Shown: positions 13,764 to 21,317 of the stretch, in pieces | How the letters are laid out: every line of letters starts with the position of its first letter | How positions within the stretch are numbered: the stretch's first letter is position 1 | IMG/VR virus record: IMGVR_UViG_3300009000_001139 | Coordinates: 1-35,599 of that record | Length of the DNA stretch: 35,599 nucleotides | Direction: 5' to 3' (one strand) | DNA from: a virus | Translations under genes and position numbers: made by a program | Notes under the pieces: generated by a model | The model's database searches: none | What the model was told of the DNA's origin: nothing | What the model saw: only the letters and a program-made list of their open reading frames with translations

Positions 13764-14735
13764 ATGAGAAAGTTCAACCCATCGGTATCACATAATAAGT
13801 TAAGACTACACTCTGCTGAACGAACTACGGAGTGGGAACGATATGTGTTTGATGATTTTATTTCATCAATAAAAGATACCGATGTTAGGTATTACCCAAA
13901 CGTAGATGAGGTGCGTTCGCAACTTAAAGAGTTCTACGACTTATCACCATCAATGGATTTGATTGTAGGTGCAGGTAGTGATAGATGTAATAAATATTTC
14001 TTTGAACTACATCGTGAAAAACACATTGTGTTATCAGAACCGTGCTTTGGTATGTATGATGTATATTCAAATATGATGGATATGCCTACTACTAAAGTAC
14101 CATATCAGTTTGGAAAGTTTGATGTAAAGAACACGATTCGTAGTATTACAAAAGATAGTGTTGTTGTATTATCAAACCCATCATCACCCATTGGGGATGT
14201 TATATCAAAAGGTGACTTGATTAAGATACTAATGTGTGGTGTTCCTACTTTGGTAGATGAGGCTTATATTGAATTCTCTGATATTGATAGTGCCGTTGGA
14301 TTGATTGACCGATTCCCTAACCTATATGTAACACGAACGATGTCTAAGGCAATGGGTTCTGCTGGTGTTAGGGTTGGTGTTATTATTTCATCAAATTCAA
14401 ATATAGAAATTGTGTCTCAGTTTAGAGATATGTATGAAATTGGAGGCTTATCAATGAGATGGGTTCAGTCAATTATAAAAAATAAAGATAGTGTATCACA
14501 TTACATTAATCAAGTAAAGTCGACTAAACTAACTTTAGCAAAACTACTTATAGAACACGGATACCAAGTATTTGATGGCAGTTGCAATTGGATTCACATA
14601 AGAAGTGATTTACCAATTACACTACCAAGTACAATGGTGTTTAGAACAAATTGTGAAATACCTGGAGACTACAATTCAGATTGGATTAGACTTCAAGTGT
14701 CAACTGATATAACTGATTATAATTTTTTATTTTAA
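13764..14735 (+). CDS. PLP-dependent aminotransferase, class I/II (HisC-like)
   Basis: A 323-residue aminotransferase-fold protein related to histidinol-phosphate aminotransferase. SNPSSPIGD (N138-P139), VDEAYIEF (D165, Y168) and TMSKAMGSAGVRVG (K195, the PLP-binding lysine) are all intact, so it should be active. Length is a little under the usual ~350, mostly at the N terminus. HisC relatives act on amino-phosphates, amino acids or keto acids, and also as C-O or decarboxylating enzymes. The start is immediately after the first radical SAM gene; the next gene follows 1 bp after its stop. The substrate is probably set by the pathway of this block. Confidence 0.85.
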   Translation: MRKFNPSVSHNKLRLHSAERTTEWERYVFDDFISSIKDTDVRYYPNVDEVRSQLKEFYDLSPSMDLIVGAGSDRCNKYFFELHREKHIVLSEPCFGMYDVYSNMMDMPTTKVPYQFGKFDVKNTIRSITKDSVVVLSNPSSPIGDVISKGDLIKILMCGVPTLVDEAYIEFSDIDSAVGLIDRFPNLYVTRTMSKAMGSAGVRVGVIISSNSNIEIVSQFRDMYEIGGLSMRWVQSIIKNKDSVSHYINQVKSTKLTLAKLLIEHGYQVFDGSCNWIHIRSDLPITLPSTMVFRTNCEIPGDYNSDWIRLQVSTDITDYNFLF

Positions 14736-14736
14736 T

Positions 14737-15372
14737 ATGTACAGATACGACATAATTAATAAGATAATAAAAGAAAACGGATTTAAGTCATACCTTGAAA
14801 TTGGGGTATGTAATCCTGCGGATTGTTTTGATAAGATTGAATGTGAGAATAAGGATAGTGTAGACCCTGGTGTTGAGTTTACTGACAATCCTGTTAAGTA
14901 TCCTGTAACATCAGATTACTTTTTCTCTCTTTTAAACAATAATGATTTGGATTTACATCCCGATTATAAATGGGATGTTATTTTCATAGATGGTCTACAC
15001 ATATCCACTCAGGTAATGAAGGATGTTTTAAATTCACTACAACATTTAAGTTGGAATGGTTATATATTATTACACGATTGTAATCCACCTACCATTGATA
15101 TGGCACGAGAGGATTATAAAATAAATGGTGTGTATAAGCCGTGGAATGGCACTACTTGGAAAGTTATGTATTGGGTCAGAACACATCGTGGTGATTTACA
15201 ATCGTGTGTTGTGGATACCGATTGGGGTATTGGTATTATCCGTAAGGGAATGTCATTGCCTATATCATTCGACAATCCATTTTATGAGTATAACCAAATG
15301 TCGAGTAATCGTGTAAATGATTTGGGATTAATTTCGATTAATGAGTTGGACTCTTGGTTGAATGGAAAGTAA
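14737..15372 (+). CDS. Class I SAM-dependent methyltransferase-fold protein
   Basis: A 211-residue protein with YLEIGVCNPADCF (residues 19-31) as a modified SAM-binding loop and WDVIFIDGLHIS as the downstream acidic and metal-binding strand. LSWNGYILLHDCNPPT completes the pattern. This resembles the Methyltransf_24 group common in marine phage and polysaccharide clusters, which mostly methylates sugar hydroxyls. The glycine loop is less glycine-rich than in classical methyltransferases. The end overlaps the next gene by 11 bp. Confidence 0.75.
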   Translation: MYRYDIINKIIKENGFKSYLEIGVCNPADCFDKIECENKDSVDPGVEFTDNPVKYPVTSDYFFSLLNNNDLDLHPDYKWDVIFIDGLHISTQVMKDVLNSLQHLSWNGYILLHDCNPPTIDMAREDYKINGVYKPWNGTTWKVMYWVRTHRGDLQSCVVDTDWGIGIIRKGMSLPISFDNPFYEYNQMSSNRVNDLGLISINELDSWLNGK

Positions 15373-15649
15373 GAAAGATTACATCACTAAACTATGGGGT
15401 CGTAAATCACCATCGGAAATTGTGCTGGTGATGTACAATCTTATAGAAAACTCTAAGTGGAGTAAGTTAGAAAAGGATAGAACCTATTCTGTGATGAAGG
15501 GTATAATTGCATACCTCGATAGGGGTGATGATTTGCTATCACATCATAGAGACTATCTACATAACGAATGGCAATTGGCGTGGGAAGAACAAAAAGACAA
15601 TTCAGTTAAACAAGAAATAAAAGAGTGGTTATTAGAACCACCATTTTAA
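15362..15649 (+). CDS. Hypothetical protein in the radical SAM block
   Basis: A 95-residue helical protein (PSEIVLVMYNLIENSKWSKL; WQLAWEEQ) without membrane segments. Its start lies inside the methyltransferase end and the following gene begins 2 bp after the stop. No family recognised. Its conserved position inside a biosynthetic-looking block suggests a small partner or carrier, but there is no phosphopantetheine-type serine motif or core-peptide-like sequence. Confidence 0.65.
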   Translation: MESKKDYITKLWGRKSPSEIVLVMYNLIENSKWSKLEKDRTYSVMKGIIAYLDRGDDLLSHHRDYLHNEWQLAWEEQKDNSVKQEIKEWLLEPPF

Positions 15650-15651
15650 CT

Positions 15652-16593
15652 ATGATTACATTTAATATAGATGACTTTTGGAATACATTATCAGATGAAC
15701 ATAAATTAGGTGGTTATGAGACCATCAAGGAGTTGGGTGCTTCAAATAATCACAACGACCTTATGTATGAGTATCGAAATACTAACTACTTTATAGAATT
15801 AGCAAACGATACACCTGATGTGATTCCTGAAGAGGGTTATATGAAAACATTCGATGACATCGGGGCTTGGTTATTGGATTTTGAAAGGTCAAACCCAAAT
15901 GTAACATATGATGTTGTTAAAACAGTATCACTAAAGTGGGCAGAACACTTATTAGCATCTGGTAGTTTCGGTGTTTTTGATAGATATCGATTTACTCCAA
16001 ATCATTTAAATAAAAAGCAGGATACATATGATGTGTTGACTTATACGATTGACTTGTATAATAACATAGTATCCGATGAGTATCCAAGTGGTATTGATTA
16101 CCATACGATATGTTCTGGCCTTTGGACACTATGTGATGCTGGACAAACTGATATGGTAATTACTATTGGTGAAATGTTTAAAACATTGGGAGAAGACATT
16201 GAGTCGGAGTTTACCAAGAAATATACAAAACCACCAATGAGGTCAATCGATATGCTTGAGAGATTTATTATGAGTTTGTCCTGGCCTATTGCACAGGCAT
16301 ACAAACATCAAGGTGATTTTGATAATGCAAAGAGGATATATCGTGATATTATGAATCTTATGTTTATTGAAAAAACACGAAGTGGTATTCATTATTATTG
16401 TGGTAACAATCGTGGATTAGAAGCAGGGTTAGAATTATATAAATTAGAACCAACTGAAGAGGTTAGGTCTTGGTGTTTTAACCAATGGAAGCGTTTGACC
16501 GAATTAGATATTGAGAATACAACCGAGTCTCTGAACGAAAGACTTATGATATCTTATATGTTCTTGAAGGTTATATACAATGTGGATTTGTAA
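15652..16593 (+). CDS. Hypothetical helical-repeat protein in the radical SAM block
   Basis: A 313-residue protein of unknown family, starting at ATG 15652 directly after the upstream stop; an upstream TTG frame extension overlaps the previous gene and is unlikely. It is mostly helical, with segments such as GLWTLCDAGQTDMVITIGEM and IAQAYKHQGDFDNAKRIYRD that look like TPR or alpha/alpha-barrel repeats. It resembles in style the helical toroid enzymes acting on glycans, but I see no catalytic signature. The TAATG overlap ties it to the second radical SAM gene. Confidence 0.7.
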   Translation: MITFNIDDFWNTLSDEHKLGGYETIKELGASNNHNDLMYEYRNTNYFIELANDTPDVIPEEGYMKTFDDIGAWLLDFERSNPNVTYDVVKTVSLKWAEHLLASGSFGVFDRYRFTPNHLNKKQDTYDVLTYTIDLYNNIVSDEYPSGIDYHTICSGLWTLCDAGQTDMVITIGEMFKTLGEDIESEFTKKYTKPPMRSIDMLERFIMSLSWPIAQAYKHQGDFDNAKRIYRDIMNLMFIEKTRSGIHYYCGNNRGLEAGLELYKLEPTEEVRSWCFNQWKRLTELDIENTTESLNERLMISYMFLKVIYNVDL

Positions 16594-17543
16594 TGAAGAT
16601 ACAAAGAGCAGTAATAGAAATCAATGGAGGGTGTAACTATTCTTGTGAAATGTGCCCACAAACCAATCCAGGAAGACACAAGGGGTTTTTGAAAAAGATG
16701 CCGTTGGGTATGTTTGAGGATTTGGTAAAACAATCAGTAGACGCAGGTGCCACTGTTATCAATCTTGAAGGTAGTGGTGAGGCAACCTTACTAAACAATC
16801 TACCAGACTATATTCGTATCGTTAAGAAGTATGGTGCTAAAGCAGATATATGTTCTAATGCATTCAGATTTCGTGGTCAGTTTATGAAGGATTGTATTGA
16901 TGCTGGATTAGATAGGTTACGGATTTCAGTAATTGGGTATGATAAAGAAACATATAATAAGTGGATGAATCGTAATGCATTTGAATACATCAAACAAAAT
17001 GCAAAAGATGCGATTGAGTATATAAAAGAAACTAACTCCACTTGTAGGATAGCATCGTATCATTTAATATTGGATAACGACCAATCGGATTATGAGGTTG
17101 AGCAATATAGAAAAAACTTTATAGATGAAGTAGGTACATTTGCAGAGATTTGGAAGATGCACAATTGGAGTGGTGCTTATGAAAATCCAAACGAAAGAAA
17201 AGGTGGTGTAAAGACTTGTGGTAGACCATTCGCACCTGAGATTACGATTCGTGCAGGTGGTCTTGATGGAAAGACCGGGGCAGTTCATCCGTGTTGTCAA
17301 GTACTTGGTAGAGATGAAGAAGCAGTGTTGGGTCACACATCAGAGAACACCATTGAGGAAGTTTGGAATGGTGAGGAATTTAATAAATTAAGAGAGGGGC
17401 ATACGACTGGAAATTACCCATCGTATTGTAAGGATTGTGATTTTTTAGTTGATGACCCTGAAATATTAGTATACACAAATTACGAAAGAGATGTTCATAA
17501 ACTATATGGGACAACCTTTAGTTTAGAAGATTATAGAAAATAG
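16593..17543 (+). CDS. Radical SAM protein with SPASM-like C terminus (2)
   Basis: A 316-residue radical SAM protein only distantly like the one at 12840. The cluster site is C14, C18, C21 (GGCNYSCEMCPQTNPG). GSGEATL stands where GxGEP is usual, so the proline is lost. The C-terminal half has HPCCQVLG and YCKDCDF cysteine groups, again SPASM-like. VINLEGSGEA and LRISVIGYD are typical barrel strands. The ATG overlaps the previous stop. Two different SPASM enzymes in one block imply two successive radical steps or two substrates. Confidence 0.85.
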   Translation: MKIQRAVIEINGGCNYSCEMCPQTNPGRHKGFLKKMPLGMFEDLVKQSVDAGATVINLEGSGEATLLNNLPDYIRIVKKYGAKADICSNAFRFRGQFMKDCIDAGLDRLRISVIGYDKETYNKWMNRNAFEYIKQNAKDAIEYIKETNSTCRIASYHLILDNDQSDYEVEQYRKNFIDEVGTFAEIWKMHNWSGAYENPNERKGGVKTCGRPFAPEITIRAGGLDGKTGAVHPCCQVLGRDEEAVLGHTSENTIEEVWNGEEFNKLREGHTTGNYPSYCKDCDFLVDDPEILVYTNYERDVHKLYGTTFSLEDYRK

Positions 17544-17545
17544 TT

Positions 17546-18187
17546 ATGGAATTATATTTAGACTCAGTTAATAAGGAAGAGATTAACGAAGCACTTAGTA
17601 TTGGTATTATTAGTGGACTGACTACCACACCTACGTTCATGCATCGTGAAGGAATTGTAGATGTTGATTCGGCAATTTTAGAACTATCTAAGAAAGTACC
17701 CATCTTACAAATTGAGGCATTGGGTAGAACTTCCGAGGAGATTATTGATGAAGCATATAGGCAAGAGTCATTAGGACTATCACGTGATACCACGGTTTAT
17801 AAAATTCCAATGTCAATGGAGGGGGTTAAAGCATGTAGCTATTTAACCAACTTGGATTTTAAAGTTAATTTACATTTAGTGTATACATTACAACAAGCAT
17901 ATATGGCAATGGAAGCAGGTGCGACCTATGTATGTCCGTTAGTCGGAAGACTTCAAGACCAAGGTGGTGATGGATTGGGGTTGGTTAAAGCAATGGTTGA
18001 TGTTACTAAAGAGTATGGGTATGATACGAAGGTAATGTTTAGTTCAGTACGTACATCACAACACGTAAAGGAAGCACTTAAAGCAGGAGCACATACAATT
18101 ACTATTCCGTGGAAGATTATGAAGCAACTAACTGAGCATCACTTAACTACGGTACATACAGAGCAATTTTTTCAACATACTAAGTAA
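17546..18187 (+). CDS. Transaldolase/fructose-6-phosphate aldolase-like protein
   Basis: A 213-residue TIM-barrel aldolase of the short TalC/FSA group. Visible are LYLDS (D6), GLTTTPT (24-30), the Schiff-base lysine K86 in VYKIPMS, and the barrel-end pattern AGATYVCPLVGRLQDQGGDG. Length matches the family (~215-220). Compared from memory with E. coli FsaA, the Asn of TTNP is Thr28 and the residues near T109 and Y131 are changed (NLHLVY, CPLVGR), so the substrate may differ. Phage TalC is known from cyanophages, where it diverts sugar flux. Here it is 2 bp after a radical SAM gene, so it may act in this pathway. Confidence 0.82.
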   Translation: MELYLDSVNKEEINEALSIGIISGLTTTPTFMHREGIVDVDSAILELSKKVPILQIEALGRTSEEIIDEAYRQESLGLSRDTTVYKIPMSMEGVKACSYLTNLDFKVNLHLVYTLQQAYMAMEAGATYVCPLVGRLQDQGGDGLGLVKAMVDVTKEYGYDTKVMFSSVRTSQHVKEALKAGAHTITIPWKIMKQLTEHHLTTVHTEQFFQHTK

Positions 18188-18188
18188 T

Positions 18189-18575
18189 ATGCAGCTAATC
18201 ACTACACATCCAGTTAAAAAATCGGATTTAGGATTTCATTCAAATTTATTTGGTGGTAAACTCCTTGCGTGGTTAGATGCCGCAGGTGTTTCTTATGCGA
18301 TGGAAGTATGTGATACTCCACGAATGGTTACTATTAAGATTGATGAATGCATATTTAAACGACCTGCTAAAGAAGGTCAGCTCCTTAAAATATATGGTGA
18401 TGTTTCTTCGATAGGTAACACTTCAATCATTGTATATTTAGAAGCAAGAGCACATAATGTATATTCTGGTCAGCAGAATGTAATTCTATCCACCAATATA
18501 ACGTTCGTTAGGATAGATGAGAACGGAGATTCAATACCTATCTCGGATAGAGTCCGTTCTAAATTTAACATTTAA
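18189..18575 (+). CDS. Acyl-CoA thioesterase (hotdog fold, YciA-like)
   Basis: A 128-residue hotdog-fold protein. The helix signature NLFGGKLLAWLDAAGVSYAM (residues 19-38) carries the catalytic aspartate region of the YciA/BACH acyl-CoA thioesterases, and the following strands (VTIKIDECIFKRPAKEGQLL) fit. The family hydrolyses acyl-CoA thioesters; related proteins act on other acyl carriers. It begins 1 bp after the aldolase stop. It may release a product of the block or change host acyl-CoA pools. Its stop lies between the two TTAACA boxes of the next promoter. Confidence 0.8.
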   Translation: MQLITTHPVKKSDLGFHSNLFGGKLLAWLDAAGVSYAMEVCDTPRMVTIKIDECIFKRPAKEGQLLKIYGDVSSIGNTSIIVYLEARAHNVYSGQQNVILSTNITFVRIDENGDSIPISDRVRSKFNI

Positions 18576-18620
18576 TTAACATTTAGTATTTGGTAGTCTC
18601 CAACTTTTTCATTACATTTG
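18565..18620 (+). promoter_or_regulatory. Composite Bacteroidota-type promoter with paired TTAACA boxes
   Basis: TTAACA at 18565-18570 and 18576-18581, 7 bp, TTTG (18589-18592), 20 bp, TACATTTG (18613-18620). The -7 box is a full match to TAnnTTTG. It drives the small basic protein gene at 18633. Confidence 0.8.
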
Positions 18621-18632
18621 TATATATCAATA

Positions 18633-18800
18633 ATGGGAAAGAATAAAAAGACATATCAAGAAGAATTAGACTTCAACGGAGGTTGGTCTGCTGGCGAAGC
18701 CAGTCACCACATCGGTAAGAAGACCACTCAGAAGACCCATAGGTCCAAGAAGACTTATTCCCGTAAAGAAAAGCACAAAAAAGATTTAACAAATTCTTAA
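18633..18800 (+). CDS. Small highly basic protein
   Basis: A 55-residue protein starting at ATG 18633 (MGKNKKTYQEELDFNGGW). Its C-terminal half is almost all lysine, arginine, serine and threonine (TQKTHRSKKTYSRKEKHKK), so it probably binds nucleic acid or sits disordered on another complex. It has its own composite promoter, with the -7 box 12 bp upstream of the ATG, pointing to strong expression. Its stop codon falls inside the second TTAACA box of the next promoter. Confidence 0.65.
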   Translation: MGKNKKTYQEELDFNGGWSAGEASHHIGKKTTQKTHRSKKTYSRKEKHKKDLTNS

Positions 18801-18841
18801 CATTAAGAGTTTGGATAAGTCCGTTATTTTCACTACTTTAG
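18786..18841 (+). promoter_or_regulatory. Composite Bacteroidota-type promoter with paired TTAACA boxes
   Basis: TTAACA at 18786-18791 and 18797-18802, 7 bp, TTTG (18810-18813), 20 bp, TACTTTAG (18834-18841). The TTAACA boxes lie within the last codons of the small basic gene. It drives the HExxH+VWA gene. Confidence 0.8.
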
Positions 18842-18866
18842 TAAAGTAATCATTGAGATACATATT

Positions 18867-20981
18867 ATGAAAAAACAAATGAATTATTCATCGTTCTGGC
18901 TTGACTCTTCAATCTTTGAAGATAGTGATGACAACCTATCTACGGTTGAAAAGAAGTCAAATGACCTAATGAAGTTGATGGCCTACAAACGTAGTATCCG
19001 TAACTTCGTTTCCATCGTAACTGGCCAAAGTATTCCCGTGACATTTGACTCACGTGGTGATGACTCTTATACTGATGGTAAAGAAGTTGTTATCTCAGCT
19101 AAGTTAGATGACAAAGAGTTCGACCCAGTTGTTGGTCTTGCTCTTCACGAAGGGTCTCACATTGCTTTGACCGATTTTGAAACTCTAACTAAAATGAGAA
19201 ATGGTTACCTACCATCTACGATTGACGCACCTTGGTTGATGAATAAGTATGGTTATGTTGAAGACTATGAGTTACAAAATCACTTGAGTAATAACCTCAA
19301 GTCACTTCTTAACTACGTTGAGGACCGAAGAATCGATAACCACATTTACACTACGGCTCCTGGCTATCGTGGTTACTATGAGTCTATGTATGATAAATAC
19401 TTCCACTCTAAGGTGGTTGATAAAGGTCTCCAATCGGCTGAGTATCGTACTGAGGATTGGGACTCGTATATGTTCCGTATCATCAACTTGACTAATGAGA
19501 ATCGTGACCTCGATGCTCTTAAAGGTCTTCGTGAGATTTGGAACGTACTTAACCTACGTAACATCTCTCGACTCAAAACATCGTGGGACGCACTTGAGGT
19601 TGCTGGTGAGATTCTTATGATTGTTGAAAAACAATTGGAGTCAAATGGTCAATCCCCATCATCATCCAATGGTGAGGGTGAACCTCAAGAAGGTGAGACC
19701 AATGGTAACTCACCAATGACTGGCGATACTGAGAACCAACCAACTGGTGGTAGTGGTATGAATGCAAGTGGTAAAGGTGACTCCTCTCCAAGTGACTCCG
19801 ATGAGGGTGAAGAGAGTGATGAGACTACTGATGTATATGGTGGTGAACAATGTGGTGCAAGTGCTAACCCACACGGAGCAGGTGGTCATTACGAACCACT
19901 CTCAGACCGTCAAAAGAAGATGTTGGACAATGCAATCCAAAAACAAAAAGACTTCCAAGAGGGTGATATCAAAAAGAAGAAGGTATCTCAAGGTGATAAG
20001 ACTAAGATTGAACAATTAGACAAAGCTGATATCAAGACTGAGGTCACTGGTAAGGGTTTCAATAGAAACAATTGGTCGACTGGCTCGAATGGAGTTCAGA
20101 CCTACATTATCAATAACCTCACCAAGGGGTTGGTTGCGTCCGGTATGATTGGGATGTTGTCTGACTCACAATGGTCCGTTGAACGACTGAATGATAATGT
20201 CAAGAAAGGTATTCAGTTGGGTACGTTACTTGGTAAGAAGCTAAAGACTCGTAATGAAGAACGTGTCCTTACTACCCCACGTATGAAGAGTGGTAAGTTG
20301 AGTGGTCGTATGATTCACGAGATTGGGTTTGGTAACTTCGATATCTTCGAACAAACTTTGATTAACAAATCAACACCAGTTCTACTACACATCTCAATTG
20401 ATGCAAGTTCATCTATGAATGGTAATAAGTGGAACAATACCCAAACTGCTGCAGTCGCAATTGCCAAGGCCGCTTCGATGACTGAAAATATTGATGTGGT
20501 TATCTCATATCGTGGTGTCTACTACAACCGACACAATTGGTCGAGTGTTCAACCTCTGATGTTGATTGCTTACGATAGTCGCAAAGATAAGTTCTCTAAG
20601 ATTCAACAATTATTCAAGTACATCCAATCTGATGGAACTACACCAGAGGGGTTATGTTACGAGGCTGTGTTGAATGAGATTACTAAGACTTCAAATGGTA
20701 CTGATACGTACCTCATCAACTTCTCAGATGGTTTCCCTGGCTTTGACAACAGTCAGATTAACTATGGTGGTGTTGCTGCTCGCCAACACACTGCTGACCA
20801 AATTAAGAAGATTAAGAAAGCAGGTGTTAACGTTCTTTCTTACTTCATCTCAGATTGGGGTGATGGATATGGTAGTGATGGTTTCCGTGAAATGTATGGT
20901 AAGGATTCTGAGTTCATCGATGTGAAGAGTGTTGCTCAGTTGGCTAAGACATTGAACAAAAAGTTCGAAGTTAAAGTTTAA
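18867..20981 (+). CDS. HExxH metallopeptidase-like + VWA domain protein (CobT-like)
   Basis: A 704-residue protein. The N-terminal domain holds HEGSH (94-98) and EDRR (152-155), the zinc-site pattern of the VWA-associated peptidase-like family. A low-complexity acidic linker rich in Ser, Gly, Asp and Glu (about 260-345) follows. The C-terminal von Willebrand A domain has a complete metal site: DASSS (512-516), the DGTTPEG threonine and NFSDG. Such proteins pair with MoxR/CobS-type AAA+ ATPases, and the probable partner is encoded at 21318. The pair could remodel, insert metal into or degrade target proteins. Cobalt chelation is possible by name but not supported, since no cobalamin genes are here. 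Its TAA starts the next composite promoter. Confidence 0.85.
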   Translation: MKKQMNYSSFWLDSSIFEDSDDNLSTVEKKSNDLMKLMAYKRSIRNFVSIVTGQSIPVTFDSRGDDSYTDGKEVVISAKLDDKEFDPVVGLALHEGSHIALTDFETLTKMRNGYLPSTIDAPWLMNKYGYVEDYELQNHLSNNLKSLLNYVEDRRIDNHIYTTAPGYRGYYESMYDKYFHSKVVDKGLQSAEYRTEDWDSYMFRIINLTNENRDLDALKGLREIWNVLNLRNISRLKTSWDALEVAGEILMIVEKQLESNGQSPSSSNGEGEPQEGETNGNSPMTGDTENQPTGGSGMNASGKGDSSPSDSDEGEESDETTDVYGGEQCGASANPHGAGGHYEPLSDRQKKMLDNAIQKQKDFQEGDIKKKKVSQGDKTKIEQLDKADIKTEVTGKGFNRNNWSTGSNGVQTYIINNLTKGLVASGMIGMLSDSQWSVERLNDNVKKGIQLGTLLGKKLKTRNEERVLTTPRMKSGKLSGRMIHEIGFGNFDIFEQTLINKSTPVLLHISIDASSSMNGNKWNNTQTAAVAIAKAASMTENIDVVISYRGVYYNRHNWSSVQPLMLIAYDSRKDKFSKIQQLFKYIQSDGTTPEGLCYEAVLNEITKTSNGTDTYLINFSDGFPGFDNSQINYGGVAARQHTADQIKKIKKAGVNVLSYFISDWGDGYGSDGFREMYGKDSEFIDVKSVAQLAKTLNKKFEVKV

Positions 20982-21033
20982 CAATTTCTTAACATTGGGG
21001 ACTTGGTAGAGTCCCCTTTTTTCACTATATTTA
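20978..21033 (+). promoter_or_regulatory. Composite promoter overlapping a terminator
   Basis: TTAACA at 20978-20983 and 20989-20994, 7 bp, CTTG (21002-21005), 20 bp, TATATTTA (21026-21033). The -33 box begins at the last base of the 5' stem arm and runs into the loop of the hairpin at 20997; the T-run lies in the -33/-7 spacer. It drives the small gene at 21062. Confidence 0.75.
20997..21022 (+). terminator. Rho-independent terminator of the VWA gene
   Basis: The stem GGGGAC (20997-21002) pairs with GTCCCC (21011-21016) around an 8-base loop, followed directly by six T residues (21017-21022). It starts 15 bp after the VWA stop codon. Confidence 0.8.
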
Positions 21034-21061
21034 CTATGTAATAATGAGAGAGATAAAAGTT

Positions 21062-21226
21062 ATGAAAAACAAGATTGGAAATTACGAGATTCAACTTCAA
21101 GGAAGTTCAATTTCAATTCGCAACAACGGAATGTTAACTCGTGTCATCGAGTGTCAACCTATCAACGCCATTGAGAAATATATGGAGTTAGGTATTAAGT
21201 TGGGTGAACTTGTTAAAAAAGGTTAA
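21062..21226 (+). CDS. Hypothetical 54-residue protein
   Basis: The start ATG 21062 follows AGATAAAAGTT. An in-frame ATG at 21044 would add MREIKV, but that stretch is the leader shared with 217 and 534. The product (KIGNYEIQLQGSSISIRNNG; then AIEKYMELGIKLGELVKKG) looks like a few beta strands and one helix. It lies alone between two composite promoters, inside the VWA/AAA+ pair. A role with that pair is possible but unproven. Confidence 0.6.
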   Translation: MKNKIGNYEIQLQGSSISIRNNGMLTRVIECQPINAIEKYMELGIKLGELVKKG

Positions 21227-21234
21227 TCCAAACT

Positions 21235-21290
21235 TTAACAATTCTTTAACACTAAAGGTTTGGATGTTCCAAATATATTCCTTACATTTA
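21235..21290 (+). promoter_or_regulatory. Composite Bacteroidota-type promoter with paired TTAACA boxes
   Basis: TTAACA at 21235-21240 and 21246-21251, 7 bp, TTTG (21259-21262), 20 bp, TACATTTA (21283-21290). It drives the AAA+ gene. A five-codon frame (MSNNN, 21301-21318) lies in the leader and its TGA overlaps the ATG at 21318. Confidence 0.8.
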
Positions 21291-21317
21291 CAAAGTAATA
21301 ATGAGTAATAATAATTG

